A stretch of 5,892 bases of DNA from Planctomycetaceae bacterium (GCA_007129635.1 SKVE01000021.1:1-5892), one strand, 5' to 3'; shown: positions 1-5,613, counted from the first letter of the stretch. Numbers and translations are program-made. The notes: a model not told the origin generated them from the letters alone.

Positions 1-315
1 GACGTTCATGCCATGGCCGAAGCGGCGTTGAACAAGACCAGAGCCGAGGCCAGTGGCGATCTCTCGACGATGCCGATCCACATGGCCGACATGGGCACCG
101 ACAATTACGAACAAGAGTTCACGCTTTCTTTACTGGAAAACGAAGAGCACACGCTCGAAGCGATCGAAGGTGCCCTTGAAAGGATCGAATCGGGGACGTA
201 TGGTACATGTGACGAATGTGGACGGATCATCCCCAAAACTCGCTTGAATGCCATCCCCTTTACGCCTTATTGTGTCAAATGTGCCAGCAAACTCGAAAGT
301 AACGGAGACCTCTGA
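1..315 (+). CDS. DksA/TraR-family C4 zinc-finger protein (5' end outside window)
   Basis: Probable RNA-polymerase-binding regulator of the DksA/TraR type, which in characterised members acts in the polymerase secondary channel and tunes transcription with ppGpp. The reading frame is open to the left edge; the first in-window ATG is at 13, but the codons before it (D-V-H-A) look coding, so the true start is probably upstream. Counting from that ATG, residues 30-60 form an acidic helical stretch (NYEQEFTLSLLENEEHTLEA...) followed by a C4 zinc finger, C66-x2-C69-x17-C87-x2-C90, in the context GTCDECGRIIP...PYCVKC, which is diagnostic for the family. The canonical DksA coiled-coil tip (DxxDxA) is not recognisable in the visible part, so polymerase regulation is inferred from family. 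It ends 10 bp before lspA on the same strand, suggesting co-transcription. Family certain, precise function not. Confidence 0.88.
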   Translation, partial: DVHAMAEAALNKTRAEASGDLSTMPIHMADMGTDNYEQEFTLSLLENEEHTLEAIEGALERIESGTYGTCDECGRIIPKTRLNAIPFTPYCVKCASKLESNGDL

Positions 316-325
316 GCTGAGCTCC

Positions 326-856
326 GTGCCGTGGAACCGATACCTCGTTTTCGCTGCGTTAGCCGTTTTCGGTTGCATTGCCGACCTCGTCACGAAACAT
401 TGGGTATTTCAGTGGCGAGGGATGCCGACGTTCGACAATCAATGGTGGCTGATCGAGGGGTATGTGGGGGTCGAGACGGCCCTGAATGATGGTGCTGTCT
501 TCGGTTTTGGCTCCGGTTTTGGCTACGTGTTCGCGGCGTTATCGATCGTGGCGGCCATCGGCATTTTGATCTGGCTCTTTTGGCTGGGTGCGGCGCATGA
601 CTGGATGCTGACCATCGCCTTGGGCAGCGTAATGGGCGGGATCGGCGGCAATCTCTACGACCGCTTGGGGTTGTGGCAAAACCCTGAGGATCCCGGCCAA
701 TGGCGAAACGAAGTCCGTGATTGGATTCTGCTGCGTTATCAAGATTTTACCTGGCCCAACTTCAATATCGCCGATTCGCTGCTGGTCTTCGGAGCCTTCC
801 TGCTGGTATGCCACGGTTTCTTTCAAAAAGAACCGCCCGCCAAAACTCCCCGGTAA
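326..856 (+). CDS. lspA: Lipoprotein signal peptidase (signal peptidase II)
   Basis: Inner-membrane aspartyl protease that removes the signal peptide from diacylglyceryl-prolipoproteins after Lgt. From the chosen GTG start the product is 176 aa with four hydrophobic segments (YLVFAALAVFGCIADLV; YVFAALSIVAAIGILIWLFW; MLTIALGSVMGGIGG; SLLVFGAFLLVC). Family motifs are present in order: N-D-GAVF (equivalent of NxGAAF), GGNLYDRLG with catalytic D112, and FNIADS with catalytic D150. About 25 residues between the last two motifs (ENPEDPGQW-like, hydrophilic) are longer than in proteobacterial LspA; I have seen this in planctomycete homologues. Start: the frame extends up to an ATG at 248, but that would overlap the upstream gene by 68 bp and add a hydrophilic tail absent from the family. 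GTG at 326 is the only start codon between the upstream stop and the first membrane helix. Its Shine-Dalgarno is weak (GAG 4 nt upstream; GGAG at 304-307 is distant), so translational coupling is likely. Confidence 0.9.
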   Translation: MPWNRYLVFAALAVFGCIADLVTKHWVFQWRGMPTFDNQWWLIEGYVGVETALNDGAVFGFGSGFGYVFAALSIVAAIGILIWLFWLGAAHDWMLTIALGSVMGGIGGNLYDRLGLWQNPEDPGQWRNEVRDWILLRYQDFTWPNFNIADSLLVFGAFLLVCHGFFQKEPPAKTPR

Positions 857-882
857 TCGAGCTTCGTTTCCGTTCCCGTTGA

Positions 883-910
883 TTGACATTCTCCGAGAGT
901 TTGTTATATC
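883..910 (+). promoter_or_regulatory. Predicted sigma70-type promoter for the Rrf2-like gene
   Basis: A perfect -35 hexamer TTGACA (883-888), a 16-bp spacer and a -10 TATATC (905-910) lie in the 180-bp gap after lspA. Transcription would start near 917 and leave a leader of about 120 nt before the ATG at 1037. CCGAG (893-897) and CTCGG (917-921) form an inverted repeat that brackets the -10 box and could be an operator, possibly for autoregulation as in other Rrf2 systems; that part is speculative. The rest of the gap (922-1036) shows no gene, no clear terminator for lspA and no riboswitch that I recognise. Confidence 0.55.
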
Positions 911-1036
911 TGACGACTCGGTAAAGCTTAACAAAGATGCAAGAAATACTGATTGCTGCATGTTAGTCGGAGTGGGCAGACTGGGAAAAGTCATCCGGGG
1001 GCAGTGCGGCGGTCAACTAGCAAAGCAGGCGCTAAG

Positions 1037-1621
1037 ATGAAGCTTTCGCGGACCGTCTCTTATGCGGTGCGAGCCACACTTCAGTTGGCTCAGAGTGACC
1101 CGGCAACTCCCGTTCCCTGCAGTCGGCTCGCATCCCAGGGCGAGATGCCCGAGCGTTTTTTACTCCAAATCCTTCGGATATTGGTCACGCATGGCATTCT
1201 GCGTTCCACCCGTGGTGTGGATGGCGGCTATTCGTTGACCAAACCGGCGGACCAAATCTCGTTGTTAGAGGTGATCGAGGCGATTGATGGTCCGTTAGAC
1301 AGCGAATCGCGGAACTGGTCGACCTCGACGTACCCATCCACCGAAGGGAAGCTGCAGGATGCCTTGAAGGAAGTAACCAACACGGCTCGACGTCAATTGG
1401 AATCGGTCAAGCTGTCGCAGTTGCTGCCGCCACCCGAAGTTCCATTGCCCGAAAGCGAGCCGCTTGCAGTTCCCACAGAAGACATGGAATCGACCGATGA
1501 TGATACGGAGCCACCGCTGGCGAACGCGGCGCCGGGTTCCGTCGAGCCTCTTGCGGCTGGTGAGCCCTCGGTTCCTATCGAGACGCGCGAAGCCGGCAGA
1601 TCGCCGGATCGTGCTCCTTAA
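1037..1621 (+). CDS. Rrf2-family transcriptional regulator without Fe-S cysteines
   Basis: DNA-binding winged-helix protein of 194 aa. Residues 1-85 match the Rrf2 fold: the N-terminus MKLSRTVSYAVRATLQLA, recognition-helix region CSRLASQGEMPERFLLQILRIL (about 28-49), and wing signature GVDGGYSLTKP followed by ISLLEVIEAIDGP (about 60-86). The three cysteines that bind the [2Fe-2S] cluster in IscR/NsrR-type members, normally just after the 'DG' of this last motif, are absent; the only Cys is C28. From about 128 the chain becomes a Pro/Glu/Ala-rich, acidic, probably disordered tail, longer than the usual 130-160 aa family length. Start: the frame continues up to an ATG at 953, but only the ATG at 1037 gives the conserved family N-terminus; AGG at 1027-1029 is a modest ribosome site. 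What it senses and controls is unknown; hisN lies 69 bp downstream but a regulatory link is not shown. Confidence 0.85.
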   Translation: MKLSRTVSYAVRATLQLAQSDPATPVPCSRLASQGEMPERFLLQILRILVTHGILRSTRGVDGGYSLTKPADQISLLEVIEAIDGPLDSESRNWSTSTYPSTEGKLQDALKEVTNTARRQLESVKLSQLLPPPEVPLPESEPLAVPTEDMESTDDDTEPPLANAAPGSVEPLAAGEPSVPIETREAGRSPDRAP

Positions 1622-1690
1622 CCGGTGTCCCACGGCTGGACCACCCTTTGGTCGGCCTGACCGCCACACGATTCTGTCCGCAGGTATCCG

Positions 1691-2521
1691 ATGACGATCG
1701 ACGAAAAATCCGCCATTTCGCAACGCTTGGACTTGGCATTGGCCGCCGCCCGCGAGGCCGGACGGCTGACGCTACAATTTTTTCAACGCGATGATCTGCA
1801 CGTCGAACGCAAGCAAGATCGTTCCCCAGTCACTCAAGCCGATCGGCAGGCCGAGCAGTTATTGCGTCGACGAATCGGCGAGATGTTCCCGGAGGATGCG
1901 ATCCTGGGGGAAGAGTACGGCGAACAACCGGGCACATCCGGTTATCGCTGGATCTTAGACCCGATCGATGGCACCAAGTCGTTCATCTGTGGGGTTCCGT
2001 TATACGGCACGCTAGTCGGCGTCGAGTACTCGGGGCGCAGCGTGGTGGGCGTGATCGACATCCCAGCGCTGGGCGAATGCGTCTATGCCGGTTCGGGACT
2101 GGGCGCTTGGTACTGTCAAGGAGATTCGCCGCCGCGCGCCGCTCGAGTCTCCGAATGCTCGTCGTTAGACGATGCCGTCTTTCTCACCTCGCAGCTCGAT
2201 CTGTTCCACGAACGCGGTGCTTTCGACGTTTATCGGCAACTGGAGCAGCGAGCGGCCATCACAAGGACCTGGGGCGACTGTTACGGTTATGTCCTTGTCG
2301 CGACGGGACGCGCCGATGTGATGCTCGACGCGGTGATGAGTCTCTGGGACGCGGCGGCATTGCAGCCGATCATCGAGGAAGCGGGGGGGGCCTTTTCGGA
2401 TTGGACCGGGCAACCGACGATCCATTCCGGCGAGACGCTTGCCTGCAGTCGCCCGCTGCACGAATCGGTCCTGGCCATCACACGCCGCTTCCCGCGACCG
2501 GCGGGTCAGATCTGCGAGTAG
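1691..2521 (+). CDS. hisN: Histidinol-phosphatase, inositol monophosphatase family
   Basis: Mg2+-dependent phosphatase of the inositol-monophosphatase superfamily, 276 aa, most likely the HisN type that dephosphorylates L-histidinol phosphate, the penultimate step of histidine synthesis in the cytoplasm. Metal-site motifs are complete: TQAD (D51), LGEEYGE (E74/E75), WILDPIDGTKSF (D90, D93) and LWDAAAL (D220). The stretches IDGTKSFICGVPLYGTLVGV and TWGDCYGYVLVATGRADVMLD are, from memory, what separates the HisN subgroup from SuhB/CysQ-type inositol and PAP phosphatases, so the substrate call is good but not proven. The start ATG has a weak AGG site (1682-1684) 6 nt upstream. No other his gene is in the window, so it stands alone or is co-transcribed with the Rrf2-like gene. 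Its last 16 bp overlap, on the opposite strand, the 3' end of the NIPSNAP pseudogene. A run of eight G (2383-2390) lies in the codons for EAGGAF. Confidence 0.86.
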   Translation: MTIDEKSAISQRLDLALAAAREAGRLTLQFFQRDDLHVERKQDRSPVTQADRQAEQLLRRRIGEMFPEDAILGEEYGEQPGTSGYRWILDPIDGTKSFICGVPLYGTLVGVEYSGRSVVGVIDIPALGECVYAGSGLGAWYCQGDSPPRAARVSECSSLDDAVFLTSQLDLFHERGAFDVYRQLEQRAAITRTWGDCYGYVLVATGRADVMLDAVMSLWDAAALQPIIEEAGGAFSDWTGQPTIHSGETLACSRPLHESVLAITRRFPRPAGQICE

Positions 2522-3016
2522 GTGGCCGGTTTGAGCATCAGGTTGGTGATCCCGCTCAGGATCTTCTTGTCCGCGTACTCTTCCATGGCCCGCAACTGCT
2601 GCCATTGGGGGTCGGCTCCGAATCGCTTCCAGGCCGCCGCTCGATCCTCATCGCTCTCGAAGCCCAGCATGTAGGTCAGGTTGGGCATCTTCGAGCCCAC
2701 GAGCGCTTCACCGAAGAAGACGGGGTTCAAACCGACACGACGAAAGATGGCGATTTCGCCCGCATCGTTGAACATCTCGATCTTCTTTTGGCCCGTCTAG
2801 ACGCTGGGGCTTTCGTAAATCCGCAACTGGAACACTCGGCCGGGCGATTCGACCGGCGTTTCCAGGTGAGGCATTCCCGCAAAGGCTACGAACATACGTG
2901 CGCAGCTCGTAATAATCGCGCTGATGACCACGGGGCTGCTGAGCCTCCGTGACGGTATGAGCCAGAGGCAACACACCCATCGCACCGGAAACCGCCAAAA
3001 ACTCGCGTCGTCGCAT
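2506..3016 (-). pseudogene. NIPSNAP-family protein, disrupted by deletion/frameshift and nonsense codon
   Basis: Remnant of a secreted NIPSNAP-family protein (role unknown; tandem ferredoxin-like domains, common in Planctomycetota). The 5' part starts at the ATG 3014-3016 and encodes MRRREFLAVSGAMG, a Tat-like leader, then YYELRTYV, the first strand of NIPSNAP domain 1. Near 2890-2900 the homology jumps frame: the next frame reads FVAFAGMPHLETP, GRVFQLRIYESPSV, which belongs to the end of domain 1 and start of domain 2. Most of domain 1, an estimated 80-100 residues, is therefore missing, with a frame change at the scar. Further on, a TAG at 2797-2799 interrupts the same frame, after which it continues KKIEMFNDAGEIAIFRR through PNLTYML and WKRFGADPQWQQLR to LMLKPATYSQI and stop TGA 2506-2508. 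Two independent lesions argue against a sequencing error. Its upstream region is occupied by the palindromic element. The C-terminal piece alone (from 2775) could at most make an 89-aa fragment. Confidence 0.85.
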
Positions 3017-3021
3017 CCTTA

Positions 3022-3046
3022 GGCAACTCGCAGGAAATAATCTACC
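3022..3046 (+). repeat. Left terminal inverted repeat of the palindromic element
   Basis: Twenty-five bases starting GGCAACTCGCAG and ending AATAATCTACC. They pair with 3160-3184 at 23 of 25 positions; the two mismatches are adjacent (positions 13-14, GA versus AG). Immediately outside lies TTA within CCTTAGG. Confidence 0.9.
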
Positions 3047-3082
3047 GCGTTCGGCGAGGGTCTCCGACCCCGTCGAAACCGC

Positions 3083-3121
3083 CGACCGAAGGTCTCCCGC
3101 GATATTGAAGACCTTCGGTCG
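3083..3121. repeat. Central perfect 13-bp hairpin of the palindromic element
   Basis: CGACCGAAGGTCT at 3083-3095 is the exact reverse complement of 3109-3121, leaving a 13-nt loop (3096-3108). Together with the outer arms this gives three stacked stems on one axis, so either strand, or an RNA of either strand, could fold into a long imperfect hairpin. There is no U-tract after it, so a classic intrinsic terminator is not supported. Confidence 0.85.
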
Positions 3122-3159
3122 CCGGGCTGGCTCGGTCAGAGACCGGCCACAGCGCTGCG

Positions 3160-3184
3160 GGTAGATTATTCTCTGCGAGTTGCC
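3160..3184 (-). repeat. Right terminal inverted repeat of the palindromic element
   Basis: Reverse-complement partner of the left repeat (23/25), ending CTGCGAGTTGCC. It is followed directly by TTA and GG, restoring the CCTTAGG direct repeat at 3183-3189. Confidence 0.9.
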
Positions 3185-3336
3185 TTAGGTTCTCTCTTGC
3201 TTGCTTCGCATCACCAAGAAATTCCGTGATCGCCCGCTTCTTCAAGCCCTCGACTGTGATCGCGAGCAAGCGAGTCGTCAAGCCGGTTGTGACGGATCCA
3301 GGGCAACAAGTCGGACTGCGCTGTCGGGGGGGGTGG

Positions 3337-3366
3337 TTGATTTTTCGACGGCTTGCAGGACAAAAT
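3337..3366 (+). promoter_or_regulatory. Weak candidate promoter for the HzsA-related gene
   Basis: TTGATT (3337-3342), an 18-bp spacer and CAAAAT (3361-3366) match the sigma70 consensus at 4/6 and 4/6. The position is reasonable, about 60 bp ahead of the ATG at 3428, but the match is weak and could be chance in this AT-richer patch. Confidence 0.25.
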
Positions 3367-3406
3367 GGAAAAAGATCGAATGATCCACGCCGGGAAACGC
3401 CAACAC

Positions 3407-3417
3407 GGGAGTGAGGA
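3407..3417 (+). promoter_or_regulatory. Ribosome binding site deciding the start of the HzsA-related gene
   Basis: GGGAG (3407-3411) and GAGGA (3413-3417) lie 10-16 nt ahead of the ATG at 3428. This purine-rich patch favours 3428 over the upstream in-frame ATGs, and the 3428 start puts a signal peptide at the very N-terminus. Confidence 0.4.
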
Positions 3418-3427
3418 CCGAACACCC

Positions 3428-5569
3428 ATGACCTCGTATCGTCTATCGCTGATCCATGCTATGATCCTGACAACGTTCTTCCTGAATTACCTGGGCGCGT
3501 GGTGCGTCGGATGGGCGGCCGAACAAGCGGCACCCGTCATTCCGGAGGATCTGGACGAGATCGTTTTCGCGACTCGGGCCTATGGACCCGATGGCCACTA
3601 CTACGCCAATTTTGGGTACTACTGCTTTGATCCCGAGCAGAAAGTGTACCCGTTGGGTGGCAGCGGGCTGTGGCGTCTGGGCCTGCGTACGGGCGAGTTG
3701 GTTCCGCTTTTGCTGGACGACGAAGGCGGGATTCGCGACCCGGTGGTGCACTACGACGGGCAGACGATCCTGTTCTCGTATCGCAGGGGTGGCAGCGACC
3801 ATCATCATCTGTACGAGATCCAACGTGACGGCAGCGGGCTACGGCAATTGACCGATGGCCCCTTCGACGACGTCGAACCCATCTACCTGCCCGACGGTGG
3901 CATCGCCTTCTGCTCGTCCCGATGCAATCGCTGGGTGATGTGTTGGAAGACCCCGGTTGCTGTGATGTATCGCTGCGACGCCGACGGCAGCAATCTGCGT
4001 CCTTTAAGCAGCAATGCGGCGATGGAGAACACGCCCGCCGTCTTGCCTGACGGACGGCTCCTGTACACACGCTGGGAATACGTCCATCGAAGTCAGTTAT
4101 GTTATCACCATCTGTGGACCATGAACCCTGACGGTACGGGAGTCATGACGTTTTACGGCAACATGCACCCGACCGGGATGCCCTATCATGTGGAGAGCCA
4201 GGAGGGAAACATCGTCCGTTATCAAAACGTGCCCGGTGCAGTCGCCATGTTGGGCGCCCGCCCCATCCCGGGGACTCGCAAGGTTGTCGCCATCTTTTCG
4301 CCCGGCCATGGACGCCGCGAGCACGAGGGCTTTGTCACGATCATCGACCCTCGCAAAGGACCCGACGACCTGCCTTCGGCTCGACGCATTCATCCTGCGG
4401 GCAACTGGCGAGACCCGTGGCCCGTGTCCTCTGCCGCGTGGCTCGTGGCTCGTGGCAGGGAACTGCACCTGATGGATGACCAGGGCCGAACGCGGCTCTT
4501 GCATGCCTTGAGCGACCTGCCGCCCGAGATGATGTTGCAGGAACCGGTGCCGCTGGTGGCTCGCGAGCGCGAGCAGCTCGTTCCACCCCGTAGCGACTTG
4601 GCGAGTGATACGGGCACGCTGTTCCTGGCGGATGTGACGCGCGGCCGTCATATGGAAGGCGTGGCCGACGGCGAAATCAAAAAACTGCTGGTGCTGGAGG
4701 ATCTGCCCGGCCCGTTTCACAACAGCCCGGGGTTTGACGGGATCAGCCTGTGGGGCACCTTTACGCTGACGCGGATCCTGGGGATCGTACCGGTCGAACC
4801 CGATGGTTCGGCACATTTCGAGGCCCCGGCGTTGCGCAGCCTGTTTTTCGTTGCTCTGGACGAACATGATTTGTCGGTCCAGAACATGCAGAGCTTCGTG
4901 ACGCTTCAGCCGGGAGAGACGACCAGTTGCGTGGGCTGTCACGAATCGCGAATCAACGCACCTGGGAATCCGGCCCATGGCCCCCCCCTGGCCATGCGGC
5001 GGCGGCCAAGCCGCATCCAGCCGCTGGCGGGGATTCCCGAAATCGTCGATTTTCGACGCCATGTCCAGCCTATCTTGGACACCCACTGCATCGAATGCCA
5101 TGGCGCCCAGCGGACAGAAGGTGATCTGCGCCTGGATGCCAGCCACAGCCAGCCGTCGCATGGTCGAGGCCGGTTGCTGAGCAGCTATGCGTCGCTGGTC
5201 AATCGGTTGGGCGAGGTGGCGGATGGACGCAATGCCCACGGCAATCGCCCACCCCGGACGATGGGCAGCTCGGGCAGCAGATTCCTGTCTCGCTTCGATG
5301 GCAGCCATCAAGACGTAAGCGTCGCGCCGGAGCAAGCCGCCATCATTCGCCTGTGGCTCGATTCCGGGGCTGCCGCCAACGGTACCTATGCCGTGATGGA
5401 CGGCGGCATACCCGATCGACCCAGTCCTTTGTATCTGCGCGAAATGCAACGCTACGGCATCCTAGCGCCGGGATCGGAGCGAAACCGCGAAGACTTCGAT
5501 GCCTATGCGGTCGACCAGGCGTACTGGCGTTCGCTGTGGTGGGTCCCCGAGCAGCCTGCAAACGATTGA
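3428..5569 (+). CDS. HzsA-related secreted diheme cytochrome c with beta-propeller
   Basis: Homologue of the hydrazine synthase alpha subunit found widely in non-anammox Planctomycetota, where its role is unknown; probably a periplasmic electron-transfer or redox protein. The product is 713 aa. Residues 1-30 form a signal peptide (hydrophobic core LIHAMILTTFFLNYLGAW, likely cleaved near GWA|AEQ). Residues about 35-300 hold WD40/PD40-like propeller blades (LYEIQRDGSGLRQLT, YRCDADGSNLRPLS, LWTMNPDGTGV) and a cysteine cluster C162, C166, C172, C183. FSPGHGRREHEG (290-301), KKLLVLEDLP (about 418-427) and VPVEPDGSAHFEAPALRSLFF (from 454) are hallmark blocks I recall for HzsA-related proteins. Two c-type haem sites follow: CVGCH at 501-505 and CIECH at 554-558, the second inside a planctomycete-type cytochrome module (HVQPILDTHCIECHGA...GDLRLD). 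No hzsB/hzsC-like partner or cytochrome maturation gene is nearby. The gene is intact. Hydrazine synthesis should not be assumed. Confidence 0.85.
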   Translation: MTSYRLSLIHAMILTTFFLNYLGAWCVGWAAEQAAPVIPEDLDEIVFATRAYGPDGHYYANFGYYCFDPEQKVYPLGGSGLWRLGLRTGELVPLLLDDEGGIRDPVVHYDGQTILFSYRRGGSDHHHLYEIQRDGSGLRQLTDGPFDDVEPIYLPDGGIAFCSSRCNRWVMCWKTPVAVMYRCDADGSNLRPLSSNAAMENTPAVLPDGRLLYTRWEYVHRSQLCYHHLWTMNPDGTGVMTFYGNMHPTGMPYHVESQEGNIVRYQNVPGAVAMLGARPIPGTRKVVAIFSPGHGRREHEGFVTIIDPRKGPDDLPSARRIHPAGNWRDPWPVSSAAWLVARGRELHLMDDQGRTRLLHALSDLPPEMMLQEPVPLVAREREQLVPPRSDLASDTGTLFLADVTRGRHMEGVADGEIKKLLVLEDLPGPFHNSPGFDGISLWGTFTLTRILGIVPVEPDGSAHFEAPALRSLFFVALDEHDLSVQNMQSFVTLQPGETTSCVGCHESRINAPGNPAHGPPLAMRRRPSRIQPLAGIPEIVDFRRHVQPILDTHCIECHGAQRTEGDLRLDASHSQPSHGRGRLLSSYASLVNRLGEVADGRNAHGNRPPRTMGSSGSRFLSRFDGSHQDVSVAPEQAAIIRLWLDSGAAANGTYAVMDGGIPDRPSPLYLREMQRYGILAPGSERNREDFDAYAVDQAYWRSLWWVPEQPAND
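4976..5016 (+). repeat. Two overlapping perfect 7-bp inverted repeats around a C8 run
   Basis: CATGGCC (4976-4982) pairs with GGCCATG (4990-4996) around a C-rich loop. ATGCGGC (4994-5000) pairs with GCCGCAT (5010-5016). The two stems share 4994-4996, so they compete. They sit in the coding region for the linker between the two haem modules of the HzsA-related protein and may simply reflect GC-rich coding. Confidence 0.5.
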
Positions 5570-5613
5570 ACTGCCAGCGGCGGTCGTCCCGAGAACAATG
5601 CTGTCCCGGGTGC

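Larger units (their letters stand above)
3017..3189. mobile_element. MITE-like palindromic element with terminal inverted repeats and flanking direct repeat
   Basis: A 163-bp core (3022-3184) begins with GGCAACTCGCAG and ends with its reverse complement. The terminal repeats run 25 bp with two mismatches. Inside are two more nested inverted repeats: GGTCTCCGACC (3059-3069) against GGTCAGAGACC (3134-3144), 10 of 11 pairing, and a perfect 13-bp pair at the centre (3083-3095 with 3109-3121). CCTTAGG stands in direct orientation at both ends (3017-3023 and 3183-3189). This fits a 3-bp TTA target duplication (3019-3021, 3185-3187) inside a CCTTAGG target, or a 7-bp duplication sharing bases with the ends. 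No transposase or convincing coding frame is present, so it would need an enzyme in trans. TNA-type duplications are known for the IS1031 group of IS5, but parentage is a guess. It abuts the start codon of the NIPSNAP pseudogene. Alternatives are a REP-like palindrome or a bidirectional terminator. Confidence 0.72.
3190..3427. other. Non-coding intergenic stretch between palindromic element and HzsA-related gene
   Basis: No supported gene on either strand. Read on the minus strand, the bases next to the element give AAGAGAGAA followed by CCTAAGG, a purine-rich ribosome-site-like sequence that would lie just ahead of the NIPSNAP ATG if the element were removed. It was therefore probably the shared upstream region of two divergent genes. 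It contains an eight-G run at 3326-3333 and, further right, the candidate promoter and ribosome site of the HzsA-related gene. ATG codons at 3353, 3365 and 3380 are in frame with that gene but lead into a hydrophilic peptide ahead of the signal sequence, so they are treated as non-coding. Confidence 0.5.

Noticed and set aside
248..325. ATG at 248 as the start of lspA
   Set aside because: It would overlap the zinc-finger gene by 68 bp and add a hydrophilic segment not typical of LspA; GTG at 326 fits better.
953..1036. ATG at 953 as the start of the Rrf2-like gene
   Set aside because: The extra 28 residues are basic and unlike the family, whose N-terminus begins at MKLSRTVSYA (1037).
1622..1690. 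Hairpin/terminator between the Rrf2-like gene and hisN
   Set aside because: GGTGTCC and GGACCACC pair only with a bulge and no T-tract follows; too weak to call.
2077..2952. 291-codon open frame on the plus strand
   Set aside because: It overlaps hisN in another frame and then runs antisense through the NIPSNAP remnant. Its Arg-rich composition and lack of motifs mark it as a shadow.
2708..3016. Separate 102-aa secreted protein on the minus strand
   Set aside because: After YYELRTYV its sequence is out-of-frame NIPSNAP coding DNA, so it is the broken 5' part of the pseudogene and not an independent gene.
3042..3425. 127-codon minus-strand open frame through the palindromic element and its right flank
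   Set aside because: It crosses a non-coding palindrome and the leader of the HzsA-related gene, with no domain. Part of it (LRQLAENNLP) is just the terminal repeat translated. It may still have been annotated as a hypothetical protein at other copies of the repeat.
4097..5449. 450-codon open frame on the minus strand
   Set aside because: It lies wholly antisense to the HzsA-related gene, whose family blocks and haem motifs are intact. The translation is Arg/Ala/His/Gln-rich without a recognisable domain, as expected of a GC-rich shadow frame.
3428..5569. Part of an anammox hydrazine synthase operon
   Set aside because: No beta or gamma subunit or other anammox gene is adjacent, the first haem site differs, and such homologues occur in ordinary Planctomycetota.
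5570..5613. Intrinsic terminator between the convergent HzsA-related and tsaB genes
   Set aside because: Only a poor CCCG/CGGG pairing with no T-run on either strand.
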